DNA from: Podospora pseudoanserina
Taxonomy: Eukaryota > Ascomycota > Sordariomycetes > Sordariales > Podosporaceae
Direction of reading: 5' to 3'
Length of the DNA: 64,000 nt
Assembly: GCF_035222485.1 (NCBI RefSeq)
Contig: NC_085922.1
Coordinates: 325,001 to 389,000, forward strand
Below are positions 1 to 11,910 of this stretch, piece by piece (within the stretch, counting starts at the first letter, position 1; every line of letters begins with the position of its first letter). The notes beneath the pieces were generated by a model. It was not told the origin of the DNA and searched no databases. It worked only from the letters and a program-made list of their open reading frames with translations. Made by a program: the position numbers and the translations under genes.

Positions 1-224
1 GATAAGATGCAGGATAGCTTCATATATCTGTGGCCTATTAGTAGGACAGGATAAACAGAGCAGAAGGGGATGCTACCAGGAATCAAGGCCTTGAACTCAA
101 CAGAGGTGGATGGAGTTCATCGGTCCGGGGTGAGTGTGGACTAGTCTTCTCAAAGAGAAATCTTGTCAGCTAGGAGCGGAAATTGGCGCTCAGTCTCTTG
201 CAATCTTCTTATATGAATTTGTTC

Positions 225-596
225 TTATGACTTCAAGTTCGCCGTGTCCCTGTCCCTGTCCTTGACATAGTCACCTTTTTCAGAACCCTGGTGTCGATGG
301 CGGGGTGTTCTTGGAGTCTCGACTTCATCATAAACCCCACCTTTTCCTCGGTAGCTAGGGCCGATAATGGTGGTGGCTGTGGGCATTGCTTCTATGGACT
401 TCCATTGGCGGGATATTAGGCTTGGGAGGTCCTGGCCGAAGCTGTTGACGAGTATTTGAGAGTGGTAGACGTCGTGGCTGTAGGAGGTAGCTACCAAAGC
501 TCTCATACTCTGAGAAGAGGATGCCAGGTATGCTGGTAAGGCGGCAGTGAGTTCTCGGTGTCCATGGGAGGGGTCACGACTCGATGAGATTCTCTT
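225..596 (-). CDS. possible terminal exon of an unrecognised protein
   Basis: An open frame of about 120 codons runs leftward to a stop at 225. Its first ATG is at 506, but the frame stays open upstream to about 596, so it may be a 3' exon rather than a whole gene. The tail is strongly charged (basic and acidic residues rich in Arg, Asp and His). No domain is recognised and no clear splice acceptor was found upstream. It may be a chance frame. Confidence 0.2.
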   Translation of the reverse strand, partial: KRISSSRDPSHGHRELTAALPAYLASSSQSMRALVATSYSHDVYHSQILVNSFGQDLPSLISRQWKSIEAMPTATTIIGPSYRGKGGVYDEVETPRTPRHRHQGSEKGDYVKDRDRDTANLKS

Positions 597-1216
597 TTAT
601 TGTTCAAGTCCAGGTGATGGGAAATTTCCTGACACGTCTCGTCGTACCCTCACATAAAGTGTGCGCAGAAACCGCGAGGTTGCAGGGCTGCCTGGGAAAC
701 GGCGTATGAAAGAATATCACGACACTGATATGTACACAGATCCCCTCTCTCCGGATGCAGCACGACAATTCACGAGGGCCACAATAAAAGGTTTGATTCA
801 GACAAGTACATTTGTCCAAGGTGAAACATAGCGCTTCTGCCAGCAAGCGCACCACGCAGATAACAGTGCTGCCAATATCAGTGACTTTCCCCTTCCCGAT
901 GTACAGCTGCCCAGCCTGCCCACCGGAATGGGAGGATGACTTGCCATGCCTCCATGACTCGCTATGCTTCTCTGGTCTGTGATTGCACTTGTTTTGACTA
1001 CCCCTCCTACCCCGTCAGTGCCCGTCCATCGTTCCCGAGTGTAAACCCCCACGTCTCACCTTCCACTTACCTCCATTTCCTCCCCCTCTTTCTCACCGCA
1101 CCACCTCTCCACCTCAGCCACCATCAGGGCGTGTCATTTCCGACCGTGGCCCAACATGCCCGTGCCGAGAACACACCCTAGGTAGCTGAGCTCCCAGGCC
1201 CCTCGTCCCCCCTCTG
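597..1216. other. intergenic stretch
   Basis: No supported gene. The pyrimidine-rich block around 1050-1110 is consistent with a fungal untranslated or promoter region. Confidence 0.4.
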
Positions 1217-2023
1217 CTAGTTATGGGTCGTCGTGCCGGAAGGCTTTCGCACCCGTAAACCATTCACAATGACAGGGCCTGAGACTAGATGTTCCATTTT
1301 TACCCCCTTTGCCTGCCTTACCAGTTTCTCAATCTCGCCCTTTAAGGTTTCCAATTCATCCTCATTCGTTATATCATTGGGAAGAGGGTAGGAAAACTCA
1401 AAGTCAATAGGAACGATCCTGTTATTGACACGTAAAAAGTTATGGAGCCTTGGATCCCCATGAACAACCCCGTTTTTCGTAAGCAGGTTATACATGTCCT
1501 TGAGTTCTTCGAGAAGGTGAGGACTCTCTAGCTCTTCAGTTGGAAGATTGCTTAGCGACACTCCTTTGATGTATTCCAGGAGGATGGCAGGAGTGGGCCG
1601 CTGGCTGATCTGATACCTCCTCTTCGCGTAGCTGACGGCTACTTCACCGAATAAAAACGGGATGTGGTTGCCCTGGAGCGGTTGAAGATGCAAGTATGTG
1701 TCGATTTCGTTTTCGTAGTTATCAGCTTTGCTGGGGTTTCGCTCCTTTAGAATGACAGTTGTCGGCAAGAACCACTTTGGCAGCAATCGCTGTAGCCAGA
1801 AGCTGGCGAGCTGCGGCATCCAGAATAATAGCCAGCAAGCAATTGGATTCGGCGGGATATCTAAGAGAAAGACATTTCGATTCGCGTAGATTCGTTTTGC
1901 AGGCGCTCGAAAACGTCGGAAGCCAAACTGTATGTCCTATAGTACTCGGATCAATAACAGTAACTATCAGCCTTTAGAAGTAAGAGTATATACCTTAATC
2001 TCGTAGTCTTCATCGTCTTCCAT
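1217..2023 (-). CDS. small protein-kinase-like protein
   Basis: Two exons, 2023-1994 and 1936-1217, with a 57-nt intron (GTATAT donor, TATAG acceptor) give 249 residues. A ten-residue acidic first exon (MEDDEDYEIK) is followed by a hydrophobic segment and then a compact kinase fold. VILKE holds a likely ATP-binding lysine, an acidic residue in NEID could pair with it, HGDPRLHNF is the catalytic loop, and IDFE replaces the canonical DFG. Such short fungal kinase-like proteins resemble aminoglycoside phosphotransferase/RIO-like folds and often cannot be assigned a substrate. Both catalytic-loop residues (Asp and Asn) are present, so activity is possible. Substrate and pathway are unknown. Confidence 0.75.
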
Positions 2024-2183
2024 CTTAAAGGGTAGAGTGACGGAGTAGAATGGTGAAAACGCAGGAAAATTGAACGAGGTGGGCTTGGCTTAAGGTTGTG
2101 TAGAAAGAGGAGGGTAGCACAAGCAAACGAGTGGGATCCACTTTTTTAGGCACCAAAACTAAATTAGTCGGAAGCTGCAGATA

Positions 2184-3216
2184 TCAGTACTCGAGGTTAC
2201 GAGTATCCCAAACAACCAGTCCATTCCCGTCCAAGACAAGATTTCCATTCGCGTCAATCCAGTGCCATGCGCCACTCTCCGGATTAAGTTTTCGTATATA
2301 GCCATTAGGATGTGCTGGATATTGCTCGCGCTCGTTATTCCTATTAATCCAATAAGGACATCCTGACCACCATTCGAATCTGCGAATATAACCATCCAAG
2401 ATCACTGCCGGGGCTCTATCAGCTTGCATTTTCTGAATCTGATGGGTCAACGTCCGGAAGAGGCCATAGTGTAATGTTACACAGTCGCTTGAGAAAAGAA
2501 GTCCCGTGACTTGGCAGTCTCGCTGCGCGATAAGCTCAGCCGACTGAGCTTGAAATATAAGGATCAAGAGGAACTGGCCGTCAAATACCAATGCAGCGAA
2601 GCATTTGTATTTATGGCAGTATCTACCAATATAGCTGTCAGCAAGTAAGTATCATCATATAGCTATTATACTTACACCCTCATCTCCTTTCCTAGCCAGC
2701 GACGATTGGTATCTGTTAGCCTTTCTCCCGTCTATCTTGCGACCTCGATTATCCCATACCTTTTGAGTTCCTCTATCACAAGACAACGATATCCACATCC
2801 CCAAGTGAAGTAAATGGTCTGACTGACATAGTGTGGCCAAGGGGTCCTGATTCTGACTGTTGGATAATGGGTGGTGTTCCCCGGCTTCAGAAAGCGGACT
2901 GGATAGGCTCGGAGACTTTGGTATAGAATATCCTGACACTGTCGCCCTCATTCTATAACCATTTGGTAGTGCCGTTCAGAGGGCTCACCTCCCTATTGAG
3001 GAGATAGTCCTCAAAGGCATTTTCAACCCCGAACAAGTCATTGATCTGTTCTTGGGTAGGGTTTGTATAGAATTGATAAAAATCTCGGACCTCGTCAAAG
3101 CCCGTTACCCAGGTCTTCTGGGACAGAGTAGATTTGCCGGCTCCTGATAACGTGTGAAATGAAGCAATGTCATTTGGCAAAGGGGCCTGAAACAAAACGT
3201 CCCCTAACCTAGCCAT
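2184..3216 (-). pseudogene. unrecognised three-exon gene with one in-frame stop
   Basis: Three segments, 3216-2989, 2938-2676 and 2622-2184, join in frame through a 50-nt intron (GTGAGC donor, CTGAAC branch) and a 53-nt intron (GTAAGT donor, CTGAC branch). They form a frame of about 309 codons beginning MARLGDVLFQ. The only interruption is TAG at 2734-2732. It lies where a tryptophan codon would fit, and a TGG to TAG change equals CpA to TpA on the other strand, as in RIP. A short unrecognised intron is the alternative, but none of suitable length and phase was found. The C-terminal part is rich in Trp, Asn and Gly. No domain is recognised. Confidence 0.5.
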
Positions 3217-6200
3217 ATTATATACTGAAAATAGAAGGAAAAGGTGATTGTATATTGATGATAAATAGCAGTAAGCGGGGTCTGGTTTGTCGAGAACAAG
3301 AGACGGCTATGGAAGCAAATAGGGGAGTGTCAGCCAGACTTAAATAAGTTAGCTGCCTTCACAGGCAGGGTGTGCCTTGGAAGTGAGGTTCAACTATGAA
3401 ATGTATGAGGCAACATTGCGACCAACAAGATACAACGTTATTTGCTCCCCTGAAAGCTAAGACTCATCATGCCTAGCACCCCGAATCCATGATACATAAA
3501 ACAACTCCTGAGCGTGCAGCTTATCACCCACTCCTGAACAAAGCGTTCATTGGTGAGACGTGCTACATCCCTTTTTGGCGGCTATGAATACTCAAGTTGG
3601 ATCGACATGCGGCCCACCCTAATGCATAAATCCCACACGAGGAAAGCGAAAGCAGACGAGGAAATCACACCACGATGAGGGATAATTGCAGGCTCTGGTC
3701 CAATCGTTGGGTGATGAGAGAAGACTCATGATGTAGGGCGCTACGGCAGCCAGATCATTAGCTTGTATTTATATACGGTTGCCTGGGCGGGCGGCCGCCC
3801 GTATTTGCCAGCGCTCTTCGTTGCATGGCAAGTCTACGCATAGGAAAGCGAAAGCAGACGAGGAAAAGCGGAAGCAGCAGGTGATTGAACGCTAAAATAA
3901 CTGCACTAAAATAAGCTGCATGGCAGAGACGATGGTTCACCACCCTTAAGGGAAACCGACCCTTTTCCCACACCTTTGACTAACATAAGTGGGGTTTGCC
4001 AAGTTGTGAAATGACTTTTTCGGAACTATACCTGGCGGGCAACTTTTATTCTAAGGCATTGGCAGCCGTACCATCCCTGCAATGGTGTACGAGATGAACC
4101 ATGGTGAAGATGGGTATAAACTGTAGGATGCGAGTGTCGACATGTATATTGTCAGAGATGTCGGTGCTGCTCACTCCAGTGACCCAGCCAAACGGACCCA
4201 CCAAGAATGCTTGTGGCAGCCATCTGGACTCCTTCAGTATCCGAGATAAGTTGAATGATGTACTTCGTGCATGAAAGGCAGAGGCGTAACGGTCTGTATG
4301 GGTTCAGGATGTTGACATCAGACGACATCCGTGATGTCCTCGTCAGATTTCGGTATGGGAGTCCGCTGATCCTGGACAGCTACTTTTCTCAACAACAAAC
4401 ATATCAAGGAGAATTTTGTTTCTATGTAACATACCTCTTTAGGTACCTAACACGTTGTTTTCTAAAAATTTGACTGGTGGCGAGCCAAGATATCAAGCAT
4501 CAATTCATAAAATAAAGTTATCGATAAAACAAGGAACGGCAATTGGTGCTGTACCAAGATTGTTTGGCCACAGAAATTTGATCACATAAATCACGGAGAA
4601 TCAGATACTCTTGACAGGTAACAAGATCACACTTCTTTTGCCTTGCCGCTACATACTCTTCCTGTTTCAGTGTGCAAAGTGTTGTCAGTCAGTGATTACT
4701 CTGCAGTAATGTGAATAACTTATATCCGGCCTCTCAGGAAAGACTCCAATCGAAGATGCGAGAAGATGCCACTGAGAAGGAAACCGCGATAACAGCGGCA
4801 TTCGGCGGGATTGTGGACGGTTGTATTGAGCCTATAGCAACCTGTGATGATATCGGTAGACAATTATGTGGAGGCGGATGCGCCCCTTGGGTTATATCTG
4901 CTGCCATGAGGGGGCCTCTGCTCCAGGTTGGGAGTGCCAGTTGGGTGATAACATGGGCGCTGTCCCGAGGGATGTGTGGGTAACGGCGGCGTTATCCATG
5001 CGCTGGCCTAATGTCAAAACCTTGAAACCTGTCACGACGAACTCAGAATGTCCTGCAAGCCTCCAAATTTGTCGCCCTGGCCCGGCCAATCCGCAATTCC
5101 CACATCTTGCAACCACAACCGCCGACGCCGCAACACAGCTAACGCCCAACTCTGCGCTACCACCTCACCTAACTGATCCACAATTCCCAGGAGCGCAGGG
5201 ACCCTTCGAGCTTGGGCTTGCCCTGGGAACTGAATCTCTACGAGGTCTATCCCCCCCACAGGTGATAGCAACAACTACGTCCCTCAACAAGACCGCAATA
5301 ATGAAGGCTCAACCAGCGTGTGACTGAAGCGATAATCTTGAAAGAGATTAGGAAGCATACTACCCGTGCTTTCTTGGTTTATATGTAACCAATTTACAGA
5401 CCGCCACGATCTGCTCTGGGTTTGGATACCTACTGGTGACTTTTCAGCTTCGACAGAGGTACCCAAGGGTGTTCAAATGAGGTCAATGCAACCATTTAGA
5501 AGCAGGATTTGGAGGATATGCGCCTTAGCTGAAGTGAATTGGCTGGCGATCAGTTTCCTTGCATCTCCGTTTTCGATTCGAAGTGGTGGGTGTCTCTCGT
5601 AGGTAGATAGTCAATCTATCAGGAATACCATATGCTGCAAAACATGCCAACCACTTTATGTAGGCGTGAAGCGGGTGGCTCTCTAGATGACTGAGACTGT
5701 AATAAGGAGCTCCTTTCTCCCCATCTCCGAGGACAGGACTGGCGGGCGGTGATTCACCTCCTTCACCAGCCCTGTCTGATACAACGGTGGAGAATGTCGA
5801 TCGGGGACCAGATTATGATTTCTGTACTAAGAAAGATGAGGGTTACTTTTCTGCCAATAGTGACCTGCATTGAGACTCCGTGTGTCACATTCATTCCACT
5901 CTCGCCATACTTGACTAGCAATCCATACTACCTTACGTAGACAATCCCATCTACCACTCCGCCAGCACAACCAATTAATGACAAAAACACAAAAATACCA
6001 ATCACTAAAGTTGCCTCAGATCCAATCCCGAGTCAACCCAGCTAGATGCATTGACACAGCAATCAAAATGGTCGAGCTCTAGACATCAAACTTATTATAG
6101 ATTGCAAGACGTCGTCCCATACTGATGAAGGCTCGTTTGGTGTAGACCGTGTGTCATGATCTCCCAAGGGATAAGCCACTCATCACTGGCAAAAAGCTGG

Positions 6201-8183
6201 AATTGCCGCATTTCCTATTCAACCAAGATGCCAGCCGGTGCTGTGCATCTTGCTCCCTGGGCGCCACCTGATAAGTTGGACTTGCCGTCCCAAGGTAGGT
6301 ATTGGTTTCCCCGACTCCTTGTCAATGTCGAGGAAGAGTCTGGCATCGCTAGTAGTTTATAGAGACAACACCAGCTAACTGCACGTTTAAGGGAACCCCC
6401 CTTGTGTAAATCATTGCAGAGCTGGTCGAGCCCTAACCCAGCCCGCTGATATTCGAGCTGTTCTCTCCTCGAGGCCTCTGTGTGAAATTTGATTTGAGAA
6501 TGGTGGAGGATGAAGTCCAGCCTCTCCATAACTTAAAGGCATGCCCAAAGGCCCTATGACCCATGGGAATACCTTTCTTCAGCTGGTTAGACAGGCGGAG
6601 GTATTCCATCATCCTCGGTTGCGCGCCCTTTCTTGTCTTTGGCTGGTGGATAGTCGATCGAAAGCCAAAAGCAAACCCCCTGAGCCCTCGCAAGGCATCA
6701 TCGGCGTGACAGTGGCGGCATCGAAAATCACCTAGCCTCCCCCTGTTGTCTATGACTTTGACTCACATGTTATACCACCACCACCATGCCAGAGGCACTT
6801 GACCTCGTCATGCATGCGGTTGTTTTGCTGTATCTCTCTCGGCGGTGCCTAGCCAACAAGATATCCTGTCCCATTGAGCGTTTCTGAGTTGGATGTCCTG
6901 CTGGCAACCCTTTGTCCTATTCGATGTAGCTAGTATCATCGATTATCATGGACACGACCCCCCAGATCGCCAGGGATAAGGCTGCTCCTCTCGAACGAGA
7001 AGTTGCAACCCTTCGTAAGAAGACATCCATGATCACATCAGTCGCGATTAGACACTTGCTTTGTCTGGTTACCTCTCCTCGTAAGCAGACACAACGCTTT
7101 ATACTAGACGCAGCTCGCGATTTTGTATAGAGTTGAAGGGTAGCGAATATTGCCATTCCCTGAAACTGTATGCCCATCCCCACCGCGACATTTCGAGGAT
7201 GCTATCTACAGAGGATGTCGAGGTGATTGGTTTGGAGACGGGCGAAAGCAGTCCGAAAGGAAAGCATACCTAAACATTGCCTTTTTTGCATACCTAGGTA
7301 TGTTGTAGTCAGCAATGAGTGCGAGAAGTGTGCCGAAATCCCCTCAAGGACGACACCCCTTGTGATAAATGATAGCCAGGTTAGGAGAGACGTTGTCGGC
7401 TCTGTTCTGGCTTGCCTTGGTCCGTGTTCAAGGCACATCCTGTCGTGTTATCAGGATTGGGAATTGCCTTTTCCTTTCCCCCCGGTGTGACATCAGGTAG
7501 GAAACCAAAGGCTCGGTGAGGAGTACAGTATCATATGCGAGGCACGGTTTCGGTCGTCGCTGGTTTGGTCGCTCCAGTTTCGGTCCTGGCTGGGAGAACG
7601 GTAGATAGTGGTAAGAGGACGAGATGCTGTTGTCGGCGGTGGGAGGACAACCTGGAAATCAGAGTCGGAAAGCCTGCCACTTCAACCATGTCCCACTGAA
7701 ATGTCTGAAACAGTCTGTAAGGTCCCCAGGAACCATGACACATCTCGTTCAAGAGCTGCTCCCCAGATGAGCCAGATCACGGCAGGCTTGACCCGTCACA
7801 GCGCCAGGTACGGCTGGACCATTGTCTTGCTTTGTGTGTCAGTTGTGGTGACAGCGTTGGTCGGCTCTGCGGTAATGGCTAAGTTGTGTAGTACTGGAAG
7901 GGAGGAAAATGGAAAAGGGGGTGAAGTGCGGAGGTGTGGACTGATTTTATACGCAAGCAGGGAAGATTTGCGAGCAAACTTTTCAGCGGCGATATGCATG
8001 GCTGCGAGGTTATACAACCCTACAGTTGTACCAGCCGATGCCGCATTCTCCACTTGGATGATGGTTGGAAAGACACACTCAACATCTGTAGTTATTGGTC
8101 TCATTCAGGTGGTTGCCTGGTCAACCATGGACTTTCAGGGGTAATTAGGCACGGTATGCCAGACATGTTTCTTAGTTACCCAC
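3217..8183. other. long gene-poor region
   Basis: Nearly 5 kb without a convincing gene on either strand. Open frames of 60-180 codons occur, for example 4866-5327 (+), 6215-6529 (-), 6433-6693 (-) and 7608-8144 (+). None shows a family motif, good splice signals or a typical composition. The block 4800-5300 is more GC-rich than its flanks and could be a decayed gene. Confidence 0.4.
3640..3866. repeat. 25-bp direct repeat pair
   Basis: The purine-rich 25-mer beginning aggaaagcgaaagcag occurs at 3640-3664 and again at 3842-3866, 202 bp apart and identical. It may be a regulatory motif, a footprint of a mobile element, or chance in a purine-rich tract. Confidence 0.6.
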
Positions 8184-9747
8184 CTACGAATGAACATGTC
8201 GTCTGGTTATTCTAGTCCACAAATCAGTCTGAAGAGACAAGGAATAATCGCGGGAGGTCAATGGCGTCAGCGGATTGACAAGTGCAAAGTCAAACCGCCT
8301 CAAAAGCTAGGGCAGGCACCTTTGAGTCAGCAAACACAACAAACTCTTTGACGCCCCAGGGTCCGCTTACCTCGACAAACACCTTGTTAAGTTCGAGCAT
8401 CGCGATCCCCTTCCCCAGGCATTCAAATCTGCCAGAAGTTCCAAAGACAAGGCCTTGCACAAACTCCATACTTTTCTTGTCCACATCTTCCATCTCCACT
8501 AACCACCTCTCTGGTCGAAACGCGTCAGCGTCAGCCCCAAAAGTTTCCTGATTTCGGAAGATGGAGATGGCATCCCAGCAGACGTTTGTCCCAGGCGGGA
8601 TTCTGACGCCACAGACAGTTTGCTCCGTGTCGCATATCCTCGGAAGGAGGCCCATCACTGGCGAAGACAGCCTCAGTCCCTCCTTCATCACAGCCTGCAA
8701 GTACGGCAACCGCCGTGCCTCTTCCTCTGCAATGGGACTCGACACCCTCCCCTCCCGTATCGCAGCATCAATCTCGTTTTGCAGCCTCTTATAGCTCCCA
8801 GGTGAGCTCATCAGATAAAACATGGTCATCCTGATCGCCGTCGCCGTTGTGTCGCTCCCCGCCCCAATCTGCACAAACGTCTCCAGCCACGCGTTCGTAT
8901 GGCCCAACCCATGCTTGACAAAGCTCCCGAGCATATCCCGCCTCACAACTTTGTCCTCCCCAAACCGCTCCGCCGCCTGCTTCTTGGCCAGCTCCTGCTG
9001 CCTCACCACCCCCTCCAGCTTCTCCTTCGGCAACAGCGCTCTAACAAGTGGGTTCTGCAACAACCCGAGCGTCCAGGGTATGGTCGCCAGCGTTATCACC
9101 AATGGCAACGATCCCGTCACCCCGGTCATCTGCCCGTAGATATCCCGGTCGTGGACCAAGCACTCGAAGCAGCGTCCTATCGCCAGCTCCGAGATCACAT
9201 CTTGTGTCATGAAGGTGGCCTTTTCCGCCAGGTCCATTGGTCTGTACACCCCCCTTTCATCATCAGATAGGTATTTTCTCTCGATCAGCTGCACCAAATC
9301 TGCCACTCGGCGGTCGACGGCCTCGTGGAGGTTGTCCACGTCTTTGCCGCTGTACCCTGGGAGGAGCTTTGCTTTTAGTGCGGCGTGCTTGTGGTTGTCT
9401 CGCTCTGAGAGGACGGTGCTCACGGGCTGGTCCATGCGGAACATGTCGTACCATTGTCCTCGGTACCACGGGCCGCGGGCAGACCATAGTTGGCGGATGG
9501 CGGCGGGGTCGCTGGTGATGACCCAGTTGGGGGCGATGCGGTATATGGGGCCGTAGCGTTTGGAGAGGGAGGAGAGATGCCGGGCGAGGGATCCGGTGCT
9601 TTGGTGGTAGGTGAGCCAGAGGGTGGTGATTTTGGCTGGGAGGGGGCCGGGGATGTGAGCGAGGCGGAGGTAGCGCGATGTGTGGGAGAGGATCCGGTAG
9701 GTGAAGAAAAGGGCAGCGAGAGTGACAATTAGCGATAGGTATATCAT
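8184..9747 (-). CDS. cytochrome P450 monooxygenase, pisatin-demethylase-like
   Basis: Two exons, 9747-8371 and 8306-8184, with a 64-nt intron (GTAAGC donor, CTAG acceptor, phase 0) give 499 residues, the usual length for a fungal microsomal P450. Visible parts are an N-terminal membrane anchor (about 1-20), a proline hinge (HIPGPLP, 31-37), the I-helix oxygen-activation motif GAGSDTT (295-301), the K-helix EGLR (356-359), FRPERW (410-415) and the heme loop FGTSGRFECLGKG with axial Cys443. Splicing restores the conserved C-terminus LLRRFDFALVNP, which supports the model. The sequence recalls the CYP57-like group, but the substrate is unknown. The hydrolase and NAD(P)-binding protein to its right may belong to the same pathway. 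Confidence 0.93.
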
Positions 9748-10942
9748 GTCTACAAGCTCTCTATGATTGAGAGTAACAGAAAGGTTGAAGCGGGATTAGA
9801 AGAGAAGATTAATGGAGCAGGTCGTACAGTTCTTCCCCTCACTCGTCAAAGCACAAAGCTCCTGGGGTGCGAGGAGTGCGAGCAGAGAAATCCGATCACC
9901 GACATTTGTCAGCCGGCGAATATCCCGCTTCCAAACACAGTGTCACATTGAAGGCGATGTCTGTACCATGCCGGGTCAAACCACCGGGAACCAATGAGGG
10001 CGGTGGCCAGGAAGACCGCCGGGACTTGGGGGCATGAAACTAGAGGCTGCGACAATGATTTGAGGTCCTAAGGTATTGATACCCGAGAAAAGCCAGCCTT
10101 TTTGTCTTATGAAGCCTCTTGACTTCCTTCAAAGGCCATATACTAGTCCTAAATGACCTCTTGCATATGTCGAAAGGCATCTTGTCCATCTTGGAAAGCC
10201 CTTTATGTACTTTGAAGGCCTGTTAATGCAAATTGAAGGCCTGCTAGGATATTTAAGGGCGTATTGGCTATCTTTGAAGGCCTCTTGATCATGTTCCAAG
10301 GCCTGTTTGATAGATAGATGAGGTATTCACTATCTCCAAGGGCATATTGATTATATCTGGATGCCCTTATTAGGTCGAGGGACTTTTGCCACAAATGTCG
10401 ATCAGCAGTGCATGCGGCATCGGCCAACCTGTTAAGCCCCAAGCTGGTGACCGTCAGTCCAGATATCCATCGCACGATGCATTGCTACACCATCCACGAA
10501 GACTGAATGATCACCAAGACTTTGGCCACTCCCTCGGTAGGAACATTATCAAATGCTTCAGAACTCGTAATGAAGTCAACGAAATCGGTCCTTTGTTACA
10601 GAGGTTTCTTGTCCCATACCCGCGTTGATAGAAATCGTTTGTCATGATAATGTGATTCCTTGTGGCAGTGGAGGGCCGACTGATTTCCACCCAATCAAGC
10701 GTGTCTAGCTGGAGCAGGATCAGGTGACTGGACAAGAGAATGTTGACAGAAAAGAGAGCAGGCTACCTGCCTATGTAGGTGCTGCCCTTCCATCACAGGG
10801 ACCGACATAAGCGGGGCTTTTGTCGGGTAAACGCAGAAATTTGCGACCACCACCTGCACCAAGGATCATAGTCTTGCCCGAAACAAACAAATCAAAGGCC
10901 AACCACCGATGCCAAGGTTTCAACCAATAACGCGCAAGCACC
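9748..10942. other. intergenic stretch with minisatellite
   Basis: Separates the P450 from the hydrolase gene. No supported gene. Most of the interval 10105-10375 is a degenerate tandem repeat, listed separately. Confidence 0.5.
10105..10375. repeat. degenerate 21-bp minisatellite (copy A)
   Basis: About 12 imperfect tandem units of 19-22 bp, each ending in a variant of GAAGGCC or CCAAGGCC and carrying a TTGAT-like core. Examples are the units near 10220, 10265, 10285 and 10310. A related array lies at 52955-53155. Units have diverged strongly, so the array looks old. No reading frame is kept through it. Confidence 0.65.
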
Positions 10943-11815
10943 ATGCCAGCAACAAGCACGCCCGACCAGCTCCAACCCCCACCCCGAGACACGATTTTCT
11001 ACCTCTCTCTCGACCCCCAACCTCCCAGTCCAGCCGCACCAACCCTCATCCTCCTCCATGGCCTCACATCCTCCCATCTCGAATGGTCCCTCGTCATCCC
11101 ACACCTCCAACCTCACTACCACCTTCTCCTCGTCGACCTCCCAGCCCACTCCCGCTCCTCCTCCCTCCCACCCCCATACACCATCCCCTCCATGGCCGAT
11201 CAAGTAGCATCAATCATCCAGTCCCACGCACGGAACAGCCAAGCCCACGTGGTTGGCATGTCCATGGGCGGCTTCGTCACCCTCAATCTCGCCTGCCGGT
11301 ACCCCTCCCTCTGTCTCTCGGCGTTTGTCTCTGGCGCCACACCTTTTGAGGGTATCACGAGGTGGTTGGCAAGGAACAATTGGGTATTATACTATGGGTT
11401 CTGGCTGTCAAACCTGATCATCACAGATGGGATGTATGACTGGATGTGCCGGGCGATGGACATGAAGGAGCATCGTGAGCTGCGGCGGGAGACTGTGAGG
11501 AATGTCAAGTGGGAGGTGATCAGGGATGTGTATGGGAGCATTGTGGAGGAGTTCACCGTGGAGGGGATGGCAGAGGTGGGCCAGGTGAGGTGTTTGAGTG
11601 TTGCTGGGGGAAAGCAAGATCAGGTTGAGGTGACGAGGAGGGTTGGTCAGGTCTGGAAGGAAAGGGGTTTGACTGGGCGGCTGGGTAGCCGGGCATTTGT
11701 GGTCAGAGGGGCGGTGCATGCTTGGGATTTGCAGTTTCCTGACGTTTTTGCTGGTGGTATTAGGAGCTGGGTTGAGAGGGACGAGTTGCCGGTTCAGTTT
11801 GAAGTTTTGGAATGA
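10943..11815 (+). CDS. alpha/beta hydrolase
   Basis: Single exon, 290 residues. The oxyanion-side HG motif is at 39-40 after a hydrophobic strand. The nucleophile elbow GMSMG has Ser107. The likely acid is Asp226 in GKQDQ, and the likely catalytic His is 259 in VHAWDLQFP. The length and order match the standard alpha/beta hydrolase fold (esterase, lipase or epoxide-hydrolase-like), here with no signal peptide, so it is probably cytosolic. The first 30 residues are proline-rich. It ends only 95 bp from the 3' end of the convergent NAD(P)-binding gene. The substrate cannot be read from the sequence. Confidence 0.85.
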   Translation: MPATSTPDQLQPPPRDTIFYLSLDPQPPSPAAPTLILLHGLTSSHLEWSLVIPHLQPHYHLLLVDLPAHSRSSSLPPPYTIPSMADQVASIIQSHARNSQAHVVGMSMGGFVTLNLACRYPSLCLSAFVSGATPFEGITRWLARNNWVLYYGFWLSNLIITDGMYDWMCRAMDMKEHRELRRETVRNVKWEVIRDVYGSIVEEFTVEGMAEVGQVRCLSVAGGKQDQVEVTRRVGQVWKERGLTGRLGSRAFVVRGAVHAWDLQFPDVFAGGIRSWVERDELPVQFEVLE

Positions 11816-11910
11816 GCAAGATGTCGCGATTGTGTGAGTATTACCCATCTTTATCCTTCTGTTGTGCTTAAATACACATCGTACCATGTCATCTGCTCTC
11901 TCATACTGGT

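Noticed and set aside
4866-5327. 153-codon plus-strand frame in a GC-rich patch
   Set aside because: No motif, and competing frames of similar length on the other strand; likely due to base composition.
6215-6693. Two overlapping minus-strand frames considered as a two-exon gene
   Set aside because: No splice sites join them and no domain is visible; one begins after a stop in the same frame.
7608-8144. Plus-strand 178-codon frame with one hydrophobic segment
   Set aside because: The hydrophobic run alone is weak evidence, the context lacks splice or family support, and it overlaps a similar-length minus-strand frame.
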